From NCBI GenBank assembly GCA_023091665.1, contig JALJCQ010000012.1, positions 3,968,001 to 4,032,000 on the forward strand: a stretch of DNA of 64,000 nucleotides. Direction: 5' to 3'. The DNA is from Pythium myriotylum (taxonomy: Eukaryota; Oomycota; Peronosporomycetes; Pythiales; Pythiaceae). The translations under genes were made by a program, and so were the position numbers. Below, piece after piece: positions 45,030-55,118 of the stretch (position 1 is its first letter; each line of letters opens with the position of its first letter). The notes beneath the pieces are model-generated. The model did not search any database, was not told the DNA's origin, and saw nothing but the letters and a program-made list of their open reading frames with translations.

Positions 45030-45767
45030 ATGAGTGACCAAGTACCTCAAACAGTTGAGGGAATTCTTGAGTTCTTGCTGCGTCAGCAAGCGGCCTCTCA
45101 GCAGCAGCTGCAGGCCCAGTTCGACACTCTCGCCAACCAGTGGAGGCTTATGGCATCGACCAAGCCACGACGAGCCGAGCCACCCAAGTATGCCGGCTCG
45201 ATCAATGAAGACCTGGAGCTATGGCTGTTCCAGGTCGAGCTCTACTTTTCCGACTTCGACGGACGAGATTCGTCACCCATGTTTGTACCGCTAGTCGCGG
45301 CATACCTCGACCCTACCGCTATGAACGCGTATCGCCAGTATGCAACGGAGTGCCAGAGCCAGGGCACACCAGTGTTATGGCCGGGCCTGAAGGAACTTCT
45401 AAGAGGACGCTTCACGCCGCCCGATTTTGAGTACACCCTGCGCGAACGCTTGTGTAAGCTGACGCAACTGGGGTCACTCCATGACTACATCTCTGAGTTC
45501 CAGAATATTCTGGTGCAGTGTAAGACCCCCATCAGCCCGCTGGACCTACGCTTCTACTTTCAGCAAGGGTTACGCTCGGAGACCTCGCAGCATTTGCGCG
45601 AGCACCATCCGAGCAACCTGGACGACACTATTGCAATCGCGCTACGCTACGACCACAGTGTGGTGGGCGGCACCAATCCGGTGTCGACGGCGGAGTGGCT
45701 TAAAACTGCGATTTGCCACCGCTGCAAGCAGCAGGGGCATATTGCTCCTAACTGCCCGACCAAGTAA
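45030..45767 (+). CDS. Gag protein of the LTR element (Ty3-type capsid, CCHC zinc knuckle)
   Basis: A 245-residue protein from ATG 45030, which directly follows the 15-base repeats. An N-terminal helical part is rich in Gln (about 10-40). A retrotransposon Gag capsid domain lies at about 50-200 (EDLELWLFQVELYF, LRGRFTPPDFEYTLRERL, YISEFQNIL). A single zinc knuckle CHRCKQQGHIAPNC is close to the C-terminus, which ends with Lys just before the stop. The frame is complete, so the protein may be functional for packaging. No enzymatic domain follows; the stop is 23 bases before the 3' LTR. Confidence 0.9.
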   Translation: MSDQVPQTVEGILEFLLRQQAASQQQLQAQFDTLANQWRLMASTKPRRAEPPKYAGSINEDLELWLFQVELYFSDFDGRDSSPMFVPLVAAYLDPTAMNAYRQYATECQSQGTPVLWPGLKELLRGRFTPPDFEYTLRERLCKLTQLGSLHDYISEFQNILVQCKTPISPLDLRFYFQQGLRSETSQHLREHHPSNLDDTIAIALRYDHSVVGGTNPVSTAEWLKTAICHRCKQQGHIAPNCPTK

Positions 45768-46149
45768 AACGCCTTTTTAAAAGGGGGTCGTGTCACGTAA
45801 TCATGTTTTTCAAAAACATGATTCGTGGAATTTGTGAATTCCGATTGATCAGGTTCTGACCAATCAGAATGGTGGATTGTAACAGCGTTTTCGGCGACTA
45901 TAGATAGCGTAACCATGGAGGCGGTCATGGCGCCTCCATGAGGGCAGCAACATAGTCTAGGGAGCATCTAATCAAATACAGCATTCTGGAATTTCCTACG
46001 TCCGACGGGCATCGCTTCGTCACATATTCCGCCAATTGTGCGCTGTCGCACGTGCGCACGCAAAAAAACATCTTGTTAGAGGCGGAGTCCGCCACTAACA
46101 AGTTGCTGTCATGTGGTCCGCCAGTGGCAGATCACTTGACAGCAGCGAC

Positions 46150-47160
46150 AGACCTAGTTGGTTGTCGACGCTGTATGCGAAAGTGAGGCGCCGCCGATCT
46201 ATTTAACAGGGTTGAGCTCGCCTTTGGTTGGCAGAACTTCGTCGACCGTCACTGTCGGTGGAGGAGGCATTGCTGACACGCTGTGTCCGTCCAAGGGGGA
46301 CAAGGACAAGGGCAACAAGGGCGGGACAGTGAAGGCTTCGCCTCCTGGTAGTCGGCTTCTGCTCCTGCTCCTGCTTTTCCTCCACCTCCGGCTTCGAGCG
46401 GAGTGGCAGCAAGATCCTGAACGCGCATTTGTCGCCTTGCGTCGGACACTCCTGCTCCAGAGCAAGTGTCGGCCCCGGCTCGGGTATCGGGCAACATCAA
46501 TCAGACTGTGCAGCAGTGTTAGAAGCTACAGCTAGGTCTCTCCCCATAGAAACCTCGATAGCATCCTTGAGCTGCCCCACTGCCTGGATCTCCAGCCTCT
46601 CGTCGGATCCTCGCGGCCAAGCCCGTGAGCTTCCCTCCTCCAAGATCCGTCCCCAGGCTTACCCTCTGACACCACGCATCGTCAGCCCTCTCCAAACCCA
46701 CCCAGCACGTCCGCGCAATGTGCTAATTGGATGGGCTTTCACGAGTCAAAGTTGGCGAATAGTTTCTGAGGGCGGCAATCGCCACTGGAAGTGCTATAAA
46801 ACCAGGTCGTCTGATCATAATCTCTAACACCATGCCGCCATTGGTCTTTTGATGCGCCCCACCCGTCGCTAGAGAATCGTTGAAACGATCTCAAGCCCGC
46901 ACATGTCGTCGGATGCATATGCCCAGTATGTGCATCTGACGAAATGTGCCGGCTTTCCGACCATGAAGTGCTCGAGTGGCGAGGATGACTCGGGACGTCT
47001 CAACTAAGATGATGTTAAATAAATACCTAATGCATTTTGTGGTCAATCAGACAATCGCTCGCACAATCATTTAGTATGTTTCTGCGTCTGACCATCGGGT
47101 GGCCGGGGCCTTGCAGGTCACGCCCTGCACATAGAAAAGCCGCTGACCTGACCTTCAAAA
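46150..47160 (+). repeat. Dispersed repeat R4, copy 1 (partner 48,500-49,490)
   Basis: About 1 kb direct repeat. Shared landmarks are GTTGAGCTC, GTGTCCGTCCAAG with GACAAGGACAAGGGCA, a Ser/Pro-codon-rich middle, CTAACACCATGCCGCCA with CTTTTGATGCG, and the end CAGGTCACGCCCTGCACATA. The two copies flank R1 copy 2, so they might be old LTRs or a duplicated element. Ends are not sharp enough to decide. Confidence 0.7.
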
Positions 47161-47319
47161 TGACCTGTTTTAGTCGCAACCATGTGAAATGCACTTGTCA
47201 CGTTCTGGACTCTCATCATGGAGGTACAGTAATTGTCCAAGCAGACTCCACTCATGAAGTCACAGTAGATGTCCAAGCAGACCATCATGAGCGAGATCGC
47301 CACTACACACTCTGTCGGC

Positions 47320-48425
47320 GTTCACGCGATGACCACCACGTTGCTGGACTTGCGAGTACTGCACTGCAGTTCTTGTGACCAGTCAAATAAGGCTGTGCGA
47401 AACCCACAACATATTACCTTCGCCGGTCTCCCGCGCGAATCCGAGCCACCGGTGAAGTGCACGCCGCAGGAGACCGAAGTGTCAGGCAGCCAGGACGCAT
47501 GTGCCTCTTCCGCAGCGTCTTGGACTTGGAGGCTGGGTCCTCGACGAGTGCGTTGGCGCCATCGCTTGGTCAGGCAGCCCGCTCTCTCACCCACACGAGC
47601 AGCGATTTGGTCCACCCACATGGCGGTTTCGGTGGCCTGCTGGACGCTCTGGACGAGGTTCCGGACGTGACGCCACGAGATTTCGCCATCGTGTAGTGCC
47701 AACGCCAAAGCCAACGGAGCCGTCTCGCCAGTCGCCCGAGCGCGGCATGTCGTGCGTCGTTCGTCCTTTTTCATGTGCGCGCCTTGAAGGAGTCACTACA
47801 CACAGCGAAGCTCACGAGGATGCGTGCGCCTACGAAGGCTGGCTGTGAAGCGATTTTGGGCGTTGTGGAGCGAGATCGCGAGCGCCGTACAGCGTCCGAG
47901 AACGCTCTCGCCGAGGCGCGTTCGCCACGTGCGTCGCGTGCCTGGCGCATGCAACGCCATGCGGGCATCGGGACTCTAGGGCTTCCATGGGTATGAAAGG
48001 GAGCGCTCGCTCGAGTCAGTCTTCGCTGAAAACATAAACTAAGGACTGCACGAAGACACCGGCCGTTTGTTGTGTGGCGTGGTGTCCGCGGGAGCCACAC
48101 CACGCCACCCAACAAACGATCGGTCATGAGCAGAAGATGGAGAGCGATCAAGAACATCAAGAGCCAGACGATCAGGGGAGAACGCCACCTTGTTCCCAAT
48201 TGATCTGTCGGAAGCAACCGGTGGACTTGGAAGATGATACCTGCCAATGATAGAAACCAAGCGTTTTGGGAGGGGTACCCATATCTTTTCCTTGTCCAAC
48301 TTCAATGATGTGTCAAGAGACAAGCCATCATGACCTGTTGATGACGCAGCTGATCCTTTGGTGTGAGTTGACCCGAAACTTTGATCGACGTGTTTCCGAG
48401 GTCCATTGGACGAGGTCATCGCCGC
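47320..48425 (-). repeat. Dispersed repeat R1, copy 2 (inverted partner 28,270-29,395)
   Basis: Inverted relative to copy 1. The internal hairpin here (about 48,061-48,122) has arms CGTTTGTTGTGTGGCGTGG and CCACGCCACCCAACAAACG. No long intact frame is visible. Confidence 0.75.
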
Positions 48426-48499
48426 CCGTCACCACATCTCAATCGTGCTATCCAAAGCGTCATCCGCCATTGCGTGCAGTTGCCCCTGCATACGGAAGA

Positions 48500-49490
48500 C
48501 CTATTCTTAGTGACGGACCACATGACAGCAGCGGCAGATCCAACAGTAACCCCGCCGACCCAGGTTGAGCTCACCTAAAGGCTGCGCAAAACTTCGTCGA
48601 GCGTAACTTTTGGTGAAGGAGACTTCGCTGACATACCGTGTCCGTCCAAGCGCGACAAGGACAAGGGCAGCAAGGGCAGGGCAGCGGGGGCTCTGGCTCG
48701 TGGTCGTCGGTTTTGACCTCAGCTTCTGCTCCCGCTCCTGCTCCACATCCGGCTTCAAGCGGAGTGGCGGCGAGATCCCGAGCGCGCCTTCACCGCCGGT
48801 TTGACTGCGCCTTTAGTGACGGATCGGCACCATGGGCGTTGGGCACTCCTGCTCCAGAGCCAGCGCCGGCTCTGGCTCTGGTATCGGGCAACAGCAACCC
48901 GACTGTGCAGCAGCGTGAGGAGCACAGCTAGGTCTCTGCCCTAGCGCCTTCTCGGAACTTGATCTCTCCCCTCACGTCGGATACAGGTGGCCAAGTCCGT
49001 CGGCTTGCCGCCTCCAAGATCTCCAGACTTGCCCTCTGGCGACTGGGATCGTAAACCTACTCACAACTTACTCCGCGTGTCCGCGTGATGCATTGGTGGG
49101 GCGTCATACGCCGCTGGAAATGTAATCACCGCGATAAGAAAACGAGATTGATCTGATCGCAATCTCTAACACCATGCCGCCAATAGTCTTTTGATGCGTC
49201 CCACCCGTCGCTGGAGAACGATCGAAAGGGTCTCATGGGAGCATCTGCACCTGACGACATGCGCGGGCTTTCCGCCGACGAAATGCACAACAGTGATGAG
49301 GATGACTCAGATCGCAGTGGGGACTCCTCAACCGAGATGATGTTAACTAACTACCTAACGCGCTTTGTGAACGATTTGTCCTTCGCTCGCCCAATAAATT
49401 AGTATGTTTCTGCGCCTGACCACCAAGTGACCGGGGCCCCACAGGTCACGCCCTGCACATAGAAAAGACGCTGACCTGACCGTCAAATGG
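48500..49490 (+). repeat. Dispersed repeat R4, copy 2
   Basis: Direct partner of 46,150-47,160, diverged, with the same order of blocks. Confidence 0.7.
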
Positions 49491-50379
49491 ATCGCAACCG
49501 ACACCATCCAAGAGCTACTTTCAAACTTTCAACCTCGAGCTCAAGTGACCACCACTCTTCGGACCAAGGCCTCGGCTCTGGCTCCCAGCCACCAGCTGCC
49601 ACGTGGCCGATGAAAGTCGCCCTGCATACGGAAACCAAGTGTAGTGGCGGCCACGACGGCAGCTGGTGGCAAGCCCGACGTGGGAAGAGCATGGAAGCGA
49701 ACGCGAGCAAGAGGTCGGCGCGCCCCGCGCGTGCCAACGGCCGGCGATGAACGCAGCGAGCGCGAGCTCGTGCGCGTCCTTATCGCGGCCCCTCCCCCCC
49801 CCAGTCACCAGACGACTGCGGAGCCTCAGTGCCCGCAAGTTCTCTTCAGGAGTTCTTCACTCAGCAACGCCGTCGACGCTCCCGACATCAAGGCCGCGCT
49901 TTCCTCGAGGCTCAGCCTCCCCGCCCCCCCCTCCCCCCTCCCTCCCCTCGAAGACCGTGCTGCGCTTGCGAGATCGCTTCACTTGCTTCGCTCTGATCGA
50001 AGAAAACGTGCGGCGCTTGCAAGACTGTTTCAGCTGCTTCCGTAGGATTGAAGATTGTGCGCCCTAGCGGCGGCTGCTTCACCACCACCAGAACTCTGCG
50101 CTGCACCCGTGTGGCACCGCTTCTGCCCCCCACCTCCATAACGGACCGCGTTTGTCAATCGAAGGACTGACTCCACGCGCTACACCGACCCATGGCGGCC
50201 CGACCGCCCCCACCGGCAAGTGCAATTACCTCGGGCGAATATTGAGCGTCATCACTCGATTGCCAGCCCTCGGAGGCGATAAACTGCTGCCACTGCCGTT
50301 TGTGTGTTCAAGAAACCATAGCGGCACGTCACCGGATCCGACCGTCCCGGAACGGGGATCTTTGCTCCCATCATGGTGA

Positions 50380-50411
<32 letters not shown>

Positions 50412-51046
50412 CCCCCCCCCCCGTGGCGGCCACCACGCTTCTCTTGGCCCGACATGCACCGCGCATTGTCATTGCATATTCAAAGCTATAGGCGTTCACA
50501 CAGTTGTAACCCAATAGACTCCAACTTTCATCATCATCACCATCCAAGAGCTACAAACTGCATCGCGACTGCAGCGGCAAACCTACCAATGGATACCCGA
50601 ACGAGCAGTAAAGTCGTGCACCCCACGATGAGAGAAATACACATCCGCATCGCAGATCTTCTTAACAGTGATCTAGCACATTGGAGAAGGGGGGCAAAAT
50701 CCTAACGGTGGCAACTAGCACCGGCTATCGGTCTCTATGTGCGCAGACGAATAGATCTCACTTGAATTGTCACTCAGGCGGTACTGAAAGCATAAGTGGA
50801 GAAACGAGAGGGAAGATTATGCAGTGGTGGCAGGAAATCTGCTTCCTTTCTCTTTACAGGTCACACCTATTTGTTACTTCCAGGCCACGTGACCGAACGG
50901 CAAGACCTGACCTGGTCCTGGCCCGGATCGGACCCTACCGCTCACTAGCCAGGTTGACCCACGCGAAGATCAGAAATGCACAAGAGCTCCAGCTATTGCG
51001 GTGCATTTATTGCGCTCAATAGACTTCACCTTCATCATCTACTATT
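49491..51046. other. Intergenic, with poly-C tract, no gene recognised
   Basis: Short open frames only. It contains the C-tract below, a Pro-codon-rich stretch (49,900-49,960) and two copies of a short motif (CAATAGACT followed by CATCATC) near 50,512 and 51,018. The target-site copy ATT (51,044-51,046) ends the stretch. Confidence 0.45.
50380..50422. repeat. C homopolymer (29 C, T, 13 C)
   Basis: An almost pure C tract of 43 bases on the plus strand. The length is likely unreliable in any assembly. Confidence 0.85.
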
Positions 51047-51326
51047 AGGGGGTTTCAGAGTTGCGATTTTTTTGGGAAAATGATGAGGAATAATAACACC
51101 AAAAATGATTCTTGGTCCGGCTCTCAGGGGAGATCGACTGCGGCAAGAGAACACTCCCAGAAACCAAGAGAAATCATCTCCATCATCATCGCAAAATCTA
51201 TAATCCCATAAGTTGATACATCATTTTCAAAAGAACTCGGGAACACAAGTTTTCACCAAACTCGAAGAATCCACGGCAATCCAACACAACACGCCAAGGT
51301 ACGCCATCCGCGGTTTCCAAGCACTA

Positions 51327-52526
51327 ATGCCACCAACGGAACAAAAGCTGCTACGACGTGATCTATCCACTTTGATCTATCAATTGGCATTGCTGAATGA
51401 GATCGAAGGCGGTGGTCGTGAAGAGGAGATCCAGGAAATTGTGGATTTGTATGGGGGTTTGAGCGTGTGTCGCTACCTCAACCCACGCAATAACGTGGCG
51501 CGGTCATCAGACAAGCTCTTTGAGTTTATGCAGCTGCAAGATTCCGAATTCTTTCAAACGCTGCGAGTCACACGGCCAACATTCGATTTCCTCGTTGACC
51601 TCATTCAAGACGACCGCGTGTTCAAGAACAACTCCCACAACAAGCAGCGCGCCGTCGCAATCCAACTTGCCGTCACGCTCGAATGGCATGGTGCTCATGG
51701 GAACGGCAATTCTGTGGGGCGTGTGTCACGCGAGTTCGGAATTGGAACGGGAACATTATCAACCTATGTTCGTCGTGTACAACGAGCACTACTTCGACAC
51801 TACTCGCGCTTTGTTTTGTGGCCATCCCACAACCGAAGAGTATTAAGCGCAGCATACCACCGAGCACGCTTTGGACTCGATGGTGTGGTGGGAATGGTCG
51901 ATGGAACGCACATCATCTTTGACCAGAAACCTGCAATTGATGGCGGCCTCCATTTCAACCGCAAATCCCGGTACAGCTTCAACGTTCAAGTGGTGTGTGA
52001 TGAAGACAAACGCATCATCTTCATGTTCACAGGATGGCCAGGATCGTGCCACGACTCCAGTATTTTTCCCAAGTCGTCAATTATGACCAACCCAGACGCT
52101 TTCTTCTCCGGCGAGCAGTATCTACTCGGCGATTCTGGTTACGGCATATCAAGACGGTTGATAGTTCCGTACAAGTCTCCTGCAGCCAATAAAGATGAGA
52201 ACAAGATCTTCAACGAGACACTCAGCAGCGCTCGTGTGGTCAAAGAGAATTGCATCGGTCTACTGAAGTATCGGTGGATGTCGTTGAAAGGCATTCGCAC
52301 TCAGCTCAACACCAAGAAAGATTTCACGCATGTCAACAATCACATTCTTGCGTGTGCGATGCTACACAATATTGGGATCGCTCTTCATGACCCATGGGAG
52401 AACGAAGACCTAGATGACGAAGCATCCACGGATGACCCACGTGCAACAGACCAAGATGGTAGAGATGCAAATGAAGGCAGACGTAAGCGTGAGCGTCTGA
52501 AACATGCATTGTTGAGTACTCAGTGA
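51327..52526 (+). CDS. PIF/Harbinger-type DDE transposase
   Basis: A 399-residue protein from the first ATG in the open frame (51327). An N-terminal helical part is followed by a helix-turn-helix-like region around SREFGIGTGTLSTYVRRVQ. The DDE_4 nuclease domain has the first Asp in GMVDGTH, the second in LLGDSGYG and the Glu in VVKENCIGLLKYRW, in the usual spacing. It ends with HILACAMLHNIGIALHD, typical of the family, and a short charged tail. Length is normal for the family and no stop or frameshift is seen. It cuts and pastes the host element, usually together with the partner protein encoded convergently 40 bases downstream. Confidence 0.92.
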   Translation: MPPTEQKLLRRDLSTLIYQLALLNEIEGGGREEEIQEIVDLYGGLSVCRYLNPRNNVARSSDKLFEFMQLQDSEFFQTLRVTRPTFDFLVDLIQDDRVFKNNSHNKQRAVAIQLAVTLEWHGAHGNGNSVGRVSREFGIGTGTLSTYVRRVQRALLRHYSRFVLWPSHNRRVLSAAYHRARFGLDGVVGMVDGTHIIFDQKPAIDGGLHFNRKSRYSFNVQVVCDEDKRIIFMFTGWPGSCHDSSIFPKSSIMTNPDAFFSGEQYLLGDSGYGISRRLIVPYKSPAANKDENKIFNETLSSARVVKENCIGLLKYRWMSLKGIRTQLNTKKDFTHVNNHILACAMLHNIGIALHDPWENEDLDDEASTDDPRATDQDGRDANEGRRKRERLKHALLSTQ

Positions 52527-52565
52527 CACAAACAACTCTAGCACTGGAATAGCAATCTAAACTAC

Positions 52566-53839
52566 TCAACCAAAAAACGCGTTAACATTGATCTTGACGG
52601 TCTCGAGTGGCATGCCGCTCAACAGCAGTTGTACCACCATCTTGTTCTTTTCTTCTTCTCGCTTTTGTGCGAGGTTGTCACGATGCTGACGCTCCTTGAG
52701 CTCGATTTCTTGTCTACGAAGATCAACTTCAGCCTCATGTTTTCGTTCTTCCAACCTCAATCGTTTCTTCGTCACCACGAACTCCTTTTGGCTCTTTTCC
52801 TGGTCAAACTCAAGCCGTTGCTCCGCTACACCCATGAAGACACTCGTAAAGTCCTTTCGCTTGGCTGATTTGGCCTTCTCAAGTCCAAGTCTTTCGGCAC
52901 GTTGCTCCTCCGTCTCTGTTGGCGTGGTTGTTGGCTGGGTTGGCTCTGCCGACGTAGCTTGGGTTGGCTCTGTGGATTGGATTGGTCGTGTGCGAGTCGT
53001 TTGTGTTGGTGGGTTCGGTGGAGACGACGTCACATCAACAGCTTCTGATTGTTCGCAATCGATTACCACATCCAAGTCTTCATCTTCGATATCACCAACA
53101 AGTTGACGGCAACGTTCGAGTAGAGCATCCGTTCGATCCAGAGGTGGTGCTTCCAGACGCTCACCACTATCAGGATCAAGTGCATAGCCTCTAGGAAGCA
53201 AAAGGGCTCGCCATCAATCATGAGCGAAGCATCTCCATCATTCACGTCTTGGATACTGCCAGCATCGTTGCCACTGTCATCACTGATCGTAGCCGGCTCT
53301 CCATCATCTGACAACACTGGTTCGGATTGCGCTGAAATCGGGTTCACATTGGCCTGCGTTCCAAAAAGCTGGTCCATCTCATGGTAATTGGGGCACACCA
53401 TCTCGGTATACTCTTCCATCGTCATTCCCTTACTGGCGTATGGTTCGGGAACACCATAGCCGGTTTGACTGGTCATGTTGAAGTTGTGTTTCTTGTACCG
53501 ACCAAAGTATGAGTTCCAGCGACTGCGTGCCGTGGTTGAATCCCACTTGACGCTGTAGCGAGGATCCACTTTGCCCTCTTTCCGCATGTGATCTAGCGTT
53601 GCCTTGTACACGTAGTCTCCCATACGGCCAAACGCAGCGAGTTTTGTTTCTCCACCTCCGTGTTTCACCTTCTTGCCTCTATTCGACTCGCCAACAAGCA
53701 CAAGACGATTCCTTTCAATGGATGCCCAGTCGAGCATTGCGCGGAGCTGGAATGGCGCTGTGTGAGCAGAGGGCTTTCCAGTAGCATCCGAGTCTTCGTG
53801 CTGCGCCTGTTGCTTCTTCTTCTTGCCGCCGCCAGCCAT
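52566..53839 (-). CDS. Myb/SANT-like partner protein of the Harbinger element (frame break near 53,190)
   Basis: Starts at ATG 53839-53837 with a Lys-rich run (MAGGGKKKKQQ). A Myb/SANT-like DNA-binding region spans about 25-135 (FQLRAMLDWASIERNRLVLV, YVYKATLDHMRKEGKV, TARSRWNSYFGRYKK). An acidic linker follows. Around 53,180-53,210 the reading frame changes: upstream reads to MIDGEPF, while downstream reads LLLPRGYALDPDSGERLEAPP and continues to the stop at 52566. A short A/G run lies at the switch. It may be a one-base frameshift or a small intron ending CTTCCTAG, but I found no donor that keeps phase. The C-terminal part has a Thr/Pro-rich linker and a long charged coiled coil ending NAFFG. 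Confidence 0.75.
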
Positions 53840-54087
53840 GTTGATGGGGTAGTTGCCGCCAAATCTTGCAAGTGCCAAAGACGCGGGTACTTCAAGGGGA
53901 ACCACTGTCAGAGTTGATAATCCTCCTAAAGTAGATCAACTGATTTGACAGGGAGTGTTGTAATATTTTCCACTGGAAAAAATCTTTCGAAGAAATGCGT
54001 CTCAAGAGGCGCATTTCTTGGAATGATTTTTTGCAAAAAAACACACCAAAAAAATGCCGTGATTTTTCAACTCTGAAACCCCCTATT

Positions 54088-55118
54088 GTCCCGGCCATGA
54101 TCATTGATACACCAACTTTGAACCTGTGTTTTTTTTCAACGGTGTGGAATTTTACGAATCTGAAAACGGATTTGGATAGCTCTTCGTCTTCTCAATCGGC
54201 GTGTTTTGTTAACGACGTGGGTTTTCGGAGATCTTATTGGTCGAATTTGCGTTTTTCGAAGCTGTTCCGACAAATGGATTTGAGGGAAGTGGAAACAGAT
54301 GGGACCAAAGGGCTAGATCACGTGTATTTTGCAGTAATTTACATATTATTCCACCACTGATTGCTTGAAAAGGTAATTTACCGTGTAACTTACCGCGATC
54401 CCTCCATCAAACAAGCCACCAAACCATCGGAGCGCGGATATGGGGACACCATGAACACCACCTCCCAAAGCGTTCGCCGTTCCCTGAACACTACATGAAT
54501 GAACGTTATGTATATTTCTGCATATACGCGCCGTTTAATCCTCTAAATGTGCTTGTTCAGAGTGGGAATCGCCTAAACAACTCACGCGAGAATATATTCT
54601 TGTACATTTCGAACTCGCTTTTCTTGAGAACCAAATCGCACGATGCATTTGCTGCATGATGGAAGCAGAAATATATGTTCCCAGTAGCATTGCCTTCATT
54701 TTGCTGTATCTGGTAGGATTGTAGGTGCTCTCCTTGCTAAATTGTGACCTCCCAAAGGCTCTCGTGTATCAATGGTCATGGCCAGGACAATAGTTTTTTA
54801 CGGGGCGTTAAGAAAAGCTCAAATTGAGTTTCGTTGTTACTTTGTAAATCTAAGCTCCCGAAATATAGAAAAAGGATACGTTCATTTGCAGAATGATTTC
54901 AGACGGCATTGACGTGTCATCTTGCTTGGACATCGTGTGTGTGGATTGATTCTGATCCATTTGTGGCATGCTGTTCCTGTGAGTCCAGATAGATGGATGT
55001 GTGAGATCCAACGAAAATAAGAAGGTACCTAGACGCTACGCTCGAAAGGCTCACAAGCACTTCCTCCAGCACATGGGCTATCATTAGGCGACTCGAGACA
55101 ACTCTTGCGACCACTTAG
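54088..55118. other. AT-richer intergenic region downstream of ROCO G
   Basis: Lower GC than the surroundings. No gene, repeat or RNA is recognised. It probably includes the 3' UTR of G. Confidence 0.45.

Larger units (their letters stand above)
44668..46024 (+). mobile_element. Short LTR retrotransposon carrying only gag (TR-GAG-like)
   Basis: Two LTRs: 44668-44900 (233 bases) and 45791-46024 (234 bases). They are identical except for one extra T in a T-run near the end, begin TGTCACG and end CGTCACA. The element is flanked by the 5-base target duplication TATTC (44663-44667 and 46025-46029). A purine stretch (AAAAGGGGG) precedes the 3' LTR as a polypurine tract. The 890-base interior encodes one Gag protein and nothing else: no protease, reverse transcriptase or integrase. 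It must therefore be mobilised by another element. The start of the interior (TAGTAGCAC) does not resemble a standard TGG-type primer binding site. Confidence 0.93.
51047..54084. mobile_element. PIF/Harbinger-type DNA transposon with TIRs
   Basis: Perfect 17-bp terminal inverted repeats AGGGGGTTTCAGAGTTG at 51047-51063 and, reversed, 54068-54084. A 3-base direct duplication ATT lies outside (51044-51046 and 54085-54087). Inside are two convergent genes: a DDE transposase (plus) and a Myb/SANT-like protein (minus). That is the standard two-gene layout of this superfamily. A smaller imperfect palindrome lies at about 53,990-54,020. The transposase frame is intact, so the element may be recent. 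Confidence 0.92.

Noticed and set aside
47587..48247. Hydrophobic frame (LIVWLLMFLIALHLLL) as a membrane protein
   Set aside because: It lies in repeat R1 and the frame is not conserved in the partner copy at 28,500.
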